64,000 bases of DNA from Lawsonibacter sp900766145 (GTDB lineage: Bacteria > Bacillota > Clostridia > Oscillospirales > Oscillospiraceae), in the NCBI RefSeq assembly GCF_030372275.1, contig NZ_JAUDDJ010000001.1; one strand, written 5' to 3'. A model generated the notes under the pieces. The model saw only the letters and a list, made by a program, of their open reading frames with translations. It was not told the origin of the DNA and made no database searches. Position 1 is the first letter of the stretch. Each line of letters starts with the position of its first letter. Below, one piece after another: positions 60,441-64,000 of the stretch. The translations under genes and the position numbers were made by a program.

Positions 60441-60947
60441 TTAAATCCGAACAATATAGTTTTGTTTGCGTGCTGCGGGCTGACCGGCTTCCTGGGCCGG
60501 ATAGCCCAATGCAATCGCCCCGACGCCACGCAAGGTTTCCGGCAGCTTCCACTCCCGCAGGAGATCCTTGCCGCTTTCGCTGTCAAAAATCTCACGTTCC
60601 CGATGTACCCATACGGTTCCCAGGCCAAGGGCATGGGCAGCGAGCATCATATTTTCAAGGACGCAACTTCCGTCCTCAACATAAGTGCTTGCGGAGCCAT
60701 CTGCCAAAACTAGGATCACGACAGGTGCGCCATAATAAGGGTCTGTGTTGCTCCCCATCACTTCTGCGTTTAGTTTTGCAATCTCCCGCCTATATTTGGG
60801 GTCTGTAATTGCAATGATGGTTGGAGATTGATGTCCTCCGCCGGTAGGAGCGTAAGTCCCTGCTTCCAGTACAGCGTCCAAAGCCTGGGAAGGGACAGGT
60901 TCCGATTTATAAGCCCGTACACTACGGCGCGTCTTGATAAGAGACAA
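60441..60947 (-). CDS. Nitroreductase-family FMN oxidoreductase
   Basis: A 168-residue nitroreductase: SLIKTRRSVRAYKSEPVP (FMN-binding Arg pair), EAGTYAPTGGGHQ, and GLGTVWVHREREIF. The listed start is TTG 60947. A better ATG at 60961-60959 with GGAGG correctly spaced lies one base out of frame: an A6 run (60952-60957) would need to be A7 to give MEKNLLSLIKTRRSVR, the usual N terminus. Either the gene uses TTG, is phase-variable, or carries an indel. It sits upstream of the MATE genes. Confidence 0.85.
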   Translation of the reverse strand: MSLIKTRRSVRAYKSEPVPSQALDAVLEAGTYAPTGGGHQSPTIIAITDPKYRREIAKLNAEVMGSNTDPYYGAPVVILVLADGSASTYVEDGSCVLENMMLAAHALGLGTVWVHREREIFDSESGKDLLREWKLPETLRGVGAIALGYPAQEAGQPAARKQNYIVRI

Positions 60948-61008
60948 TAAATTTTTTCCATACAGATATAGTCCTCCATTCTGCTAATACTTCCGAGATA
61001 CAGGCAAC

Positions 61009-61050
61009 AAAAAAGCCACACAACTATCACAAGATAGCTGTGTGGCAAAA
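61009..61050 (-). terminator. Terminator upstream of the nitroreductase
   Basis: A 14-bp stem (61015-61028 with 61033-61046, one G-T) is followed on the minus strand by TTTTTTG and preceded by CTTTTTG. It separates the upstream minus-strand genes from the nitroreductase transcript. Confidence 0.8.
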
Positions 61051-61169
61051 AGATGACCGAATCCGGAAAAGTCCACTAAAATTTTGCGTTTATTATTATA
61101 GCGAACTTGAAGGAGACTGTCAAGCATCAATCATTACGGAATTGTGGCGGCTGTCTGTTGTTTTTTGTG

Positions 61170-61360
61170 TTACTTTATGGCACATGAGAAGTTCTGTCTG
61201 GTTTTGTACTCGTAGTGAGTGGGCATGTTCTCCCATTGGGAGGCCACCCACCAGTCCAATTCATTCAGCACGATATTGGATAGGATGCCGCCCTGCGGCG
61301 TTCCCTTAGTCGGGTAATCGCAGCTCATAGCTGGCTGGTTACCGGCTCTGCCTCTTTGAC
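61170..61360 (-). pseudogene. Group II intron reverse transcriptase remnant
   Basis: On the minus strand, DYPTKGTPQGGILSNIVLNE and the following LDWWVASQWENMPT match RT motif 4 (GTPQGG...LSP-L-NIYL) of intron-encoded proteins, then stop at TAA 61172-61170. Neither upstream RT motifs nor YADD is present, so it is a fragment. It differs from the maturase at 38521, which has SGTPQGGICSPIFANIY. Apart from this and the terminator at 61009, the stretch 60962-61528 shows no gene. Confidence 0.75.
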
Positions 61361-61528
61361 AACAGTTATATGTAATTTGACAACATTGATTAGAACTTTT
61401 ACATTTAGGGGAAAATAGCGGAAATTATTCGGATAGCATTACTACTAATTTTTACTCTTGTTTTATTGCTGCAACAGAATATAACAGCAATCAATCGTCA
61501 GGTATTTTTCATAGGTAATTCATTTCTG

Positions 61529-62230
61529 TTATAATTCCATATACGGATTTTCAGAATCTACAAGTCCGACAATTGTTTTGCAACCCCAAATCCGCGCTAT
61601 TCGCATCTGGAGTTCATCCTGCGCAGCAAGTACACGCTCGCGATTGAAATCTGTAAAACCATCAATGGGAAAGAATATGTCTGTGGAAGCGGAAGTGATT
61701 TTTCCGTTTTCGCTTTGCCTCCAAGTCCAGCGGCGGCTACGCACCTGCTGTCCGATTGCATAAACCACTTCATCAAGGTCTGGAGTTTCATCTTTCTCGC
61801 CGCCAAACGCAAGGAAAGTATCATCTGGTCGTGCAAGGCGAATACAAATGTCTTCGCTACTCTTTCCTAAATCGTGTGCCCCCATAGGAAGTGTATATTT
61901 TAAGGATATGGCATTTCCCAAATCTACGACGGGATTGATATGCGGCACTCCTTTTCCTTTAGCTATACGGGTGAACAAAGATTCAATCGAACAAAAGTAT
62001 TTATTGGGGTTGATATTCAAGGCTCGGAATGCTTCTCGATATGGTAAAATATCCGGATCTTCCTTGACTTTTCTTCCCTCAAAACGCTGCATTGCAGCTT
62101 GGATACTTTCATCTAAAAATTGTTCAATCTCTGGGTATGCGTTATTATTATCAATGCCTTTTGCCATAACAACACCAAAACAGGCACTCGGCAGTTCTTC
62201 AAAAATTTCTTTTTTAACAACGAATCTCAT
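61529..62230 (-). CDS. B3/B4 tRNA-binding-domain protein
   Basis: A 233-residue protein resembling the B3/B4 editing module of phenylalanyl-tRNA synthetase beta chain. Typical parts are ILPYREAFRALNINPNKYFCSIESLF and GVPHINPVVDLGNAISLKYTLPMGAHD; the PHINPVVDLGN and PMGAHD segments are diagnostic. Stand-alone members may edit mischarged or D-aminoacyl tRNA, but this is unproven. It lies 12 bases downstream of the MerR gene on the same strand, so the two are probably one operon with the MATE gene that runs off the window. Confidence 0.88.
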   Translation of the reverse strand: MRFVVKKEIFEELPSACFGVVMAKGIDNNNAYPEIEQFLDESIQAAMQRFEGRKVKEDPDILPYREAFRALNINPNKYFCSIESLFTRIAKGKGVPHINPVVDLGNAISLKYTLPMGAHDLGKSSEDICIRLARPDDTFLAFGGEKDETPDLDEVVYAIGQQVRSRRWTWRQSENGKITSASTDIFFPIDGFTDFNRERVLAAQDELQMRIARIWGCKTIVGLVDSENPYMEL

Positions 62231-62242
62231 TTTATGCCCTTC

Positions 62243-63070
62243 TTATCTGCACTTGACCGGAATACATATTTCAGTCACAAATTTTTCACTGTCATTAGTA
62301 ATGCCATAGTCTATGAGCGTGATTTCTCGCGAAAAACCAACAATCTGTATCTGTTCTTTTGTGATGTAGTCAAGGAGCTTTTCATAGTGCGCTGGAGCTT
62401 CTATATGACTGCCTCGAAAACGCAGCCGTACACAAAGTGTTTTGGGAAGAGTAATGGTTTCACCTGTATAAATGTCCTCTTGATCCAGTATTAGAAAAAT
62501 GCTGTCATAACGATTTACTTTTGATTGCTGCAAATGTTCCGCGGAAATGCTAAGTCCGACCTTTCCAAGAAATACAACGGCTTCGGCATCAGATTGATCC
62601 AGCTTTCTAATCGGCACTTCCATATCAAGAGAGCCATCTACTTTCAGTGGAGCGTCTACCCAAACAATGCGACAGGACGGAAGCTCTATTAAGGAAACGG
62701 TATCCAAAGGCACACTTTGTGCGTCTCGCAGCCAATTTAAGCGGTGGTTAATCTTTTGTTCTATACGTTGTAATTCTTGTTGCTTTTTCAGGACTGCATG
62801 CTTTTGCTGTAACAACTTTTCCTCAATACGGCTGATATCCTTATTTTTGAGAAAGTCCTCAATCTCGGACAAAGGCATATCCAATGCCCGCAAATACCTG
62901 ATTGTGTTGAGTACTTCAAATTGTTCGGTGCCATAGTAACGATAGCCAGAATCTGAGGAAATGTATTCTGGTGTAAGCAAACCGATATGTTCATAGTGCC
63001 GCAAACTACTAACACTGATATGAAACAATTTTGACACTTCACCTATTGGGAAGAGATTTTTCCGATCCAT
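62243..63070 (-). CDS. MerR-family multidrug-sensing regulator (BmrR-like)
   Basis: A 275-residue regulator. The MerR winged helix is IGEVSKLFHISVSSLRHYEHIGLL (residues 8-31) with GYRYYGTEQFEVLNTIRYLRALDMPLSEI, and a coiled dimerisation helix (EEKLLQQKHAVLKKQQELQRIEQ) follows. The C-terminal half (about 120-275) is a GyrI-like effector-binding domain. BmrR-type proteins activate exporter genes when bound to cationic drugs. It sits 3 bases downstream of a MATE gene and in the same strand as another, which fits drug-induced export control. Confidence 0.9.
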   Translation of the reverse strand: MDRKNLFPIGEVSKLFHISVSSLRHYEHIGLLTPEYISSDSGYRYYGTEQFEVLNTIRYLRALDMPLSEIEDFLKNKDISRIEEKLLQQKHAVLKKQQELQRIEQKINHRLNWLRDAQSVPLDTVSLIELPSCRIVWVDAPLKVDGSLDMEVPIRKLDQSDAEAVVFLGKVGLSISAEHLQQSKVNRYDSIFLILDQEDIYTGETITLPKTLCVRLRFRGSHIEAPAHYEKLLDYITKEQIQIVGFSREITLIDYGITNDSEKFVTEICIPVKCR

Positions 63071-63073
63071 ATC

Positions 63074-64000
63074 TTACTCCTCCACCAGAACAAGCGTTGA
63101 TTTGCGCCGTATGACTCCAAAGGCGATTAGGCAGATCACGACCGATAGCAGTGAGCCTGCCGCGGTAGCCAGTCCCATCGGGAGAAGCGTTGCTGGGAAT
63201 AATTTTGAGGTCACATAAACGCCAGGCACACGCATCAATACAATGGCGAGAATATTGTGTAAAAACGACAGGCCGGATTTCCTGCATGCGCAAAAAAATC
63301 CGCTAAAACTAAAATGAATGCCAGCAAAAATACAGTCAAAAATGTAACCGCGCAGATACTGGCCGCCGAAACGGACCACCGCCGCTCCGTCCGCAGTGCT
63401 GGGATCGGTGAACAGCGAAACGATGCCTTCCGCTGTAAACTGGATCGCGATAGAAGCAAGCACGCCAAAGCCTGCGGCGAGCATCACCGCATAGCGCAGC
63501 GTTTGAATGGCCCGCTCCGGTTTGCCCGCACCGATATTTTGCGCTCCCAAGGCAGAAACGGTAGACAGCATAGAAGAGGGGACCAAAAAGAGGAAACTGA
63601 TCACTTTCTCCACAATCCCGACCGCCGCTGCGTCATTCAGTCCACGCTGATTGGCAATAATCGTGATAATAATAAAAGCAACTTGAATCAGGCCGTCCTG
63701 AAACGCAATCGGGATGCCGATCCCCAAAATTTTCCCCATGACCGCACGGCAAGGCTTGAAGTCGCTTTTTTTCAGAACGATGCTCCTGCGTTTCAAAATA
63801 ACGGTAAGGGAAACAACTACACTGATTGCCTGAGAGAGAGTTGTACCAAGGGCTGCGCCCGCAGGCCCAAGGTGCAGCACACCCATAAAAAGATAGTCTA
63901 AAGCGATGTTGGCAGCACAGGCTGTGGCAATAAAGCACATCGGGCTTTTGCTGTCGCCCAACCCTCGAAAAATAGAACTGATGATGTTGTAGGATGTAAT
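63074..64000 (-). CDS. MATE-family efflux transporter (5' end outside window)
   Basis: The C-terminal 308 residues of a MATE exporter, on the minus strand. The frame is open to the window edge: ITSYNIISSIFRGLGDSKSP is the usual mid-N-terminal MATE motif, so about 110-130 residues are missing. GPAGAALGTTLSQAISVVVSL and IGIPIAFQDGLIQVAFI mark the linker and second half. It ends VIRRKSTLVLVEE, 3 bases before the MerR gene. TTG 63961 is internal, not a start. Confidence 0.9.
   Translation of the reverse strand: MTSYNIISSIFRGLGDSKSPMCFIATACAANIALDYLFMGVLHLGPAGAALGTTLSQAISVVVSLTVILKRRSIVLKKSDFKPCRAVMGKILGIGIPIAFQDGLIQVAFIIITIIANQRGLNDAAAVGIVEKVISFLFLVPSSMLSTVSALGAQNIGAGKPERAIQTLRYAVMLAAGFGVLASIAIQFTAEGIVSLFTDPSTADGAAVVRFGGQYLRGYIFDCIFAGIHFSFSGFFCACRKSGLSFLHNILAIVLMRVPGVYVTSKLFPATLLPMGLATAAGSLLSVVICLIAFGVIRRKSTLVLVEE

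Overview
The window looks like about 34.5 kb of a GC-rich Firmicute chromosome, followed by about 24 kb of integrative/conjugative-type mobile DNA and then about 5.5 kb of a different, AT-richer segment. The gene content (type III glutamine synthetase, DUF512-der-plsY-gpsA order, a SpoIID-like protein, EFR1 ferredoxin, the paired DNA-repair radical SAM genes) and the high GC suggest an anaerobic, spore-forming-lineage Clostridia member such as an Oscillospiraceae/Flavonifractor-like gut bacterium. This is inference; there is no rRNA in the window.

Chromosomal part (1-34.6 kb). It opens with the end of a sugar ABC permease, then small redox, exonuclease and membrane genes, biotin synthase with a BirA-type operator, and uppP. 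A minus-strand operon glnN-asnB-purF-pyrG (13476-6690) joins glutamine synthesis to three glutamine amidotransferases. It is divergent from a type I glutamine synthetase followed by an ANTAR antiterminator. Both glutamine synthetase promoters run straight into an intrinsic terminator, so nitrogen control by transcription attenuation is the likely logic. Further on are two HAD phosphatases, a DNA glycosylase, a DMT transporter, a DtxR-like regulator, MscS, the radical SAM/partner DNA-repair pair, a four-gene GtrA/GtrB/GtrII-type surface glycosylation operon on the minus strand, the DUF512-der-plsY-gpsA cluster, and a SpoIID-like/peptidoglycan-binding gene trio ending next to tRNA-Pro(GGG).

Mobile element (about 34.9-58.46 kb, all plus strand). 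Genes are tightly packed with many ATGA overlaps: a tandem ribbon-helix-helix protein, a TOPRIM protein, a surface protein, a class B-like sortase split by a group II intron exactly before its catalytic His codon, a thioester/LPXTG surface protein broken by a frameshift or deletion, SSB, ParB-like, ParM and partner, an amidoligase with a gamma-glutamylcyclotransferase-like neighbour, MetK, a DNA methyltransferase, a VapD/Cas2-like protein and several unknowns. The element is decaying. A PAPS-reductase-like gene is split by about 2.3 kb of AT-rich DNA carrying a secreted C39-like cysteine peptidase, another gene is frameshifted, and the right end stops abruptly inside mobC just after a candidate oriT. 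No relaxase, coupling protein, VirB4 or integrase is present.

Right segment (58.46-64 kb, minus strand). A truncated MATE gene is fused to the mobC break. It is followed by an intact MATE exporter, a nitroreductase with a suspected start-site frameshift, a group II intron reverse-transcriptase scrap, a B3/B4-domain protein, a MerR regulator and a second MATE gene that runs off the window. This looks like a separately acquired drug-export locus abutting a truncated element.
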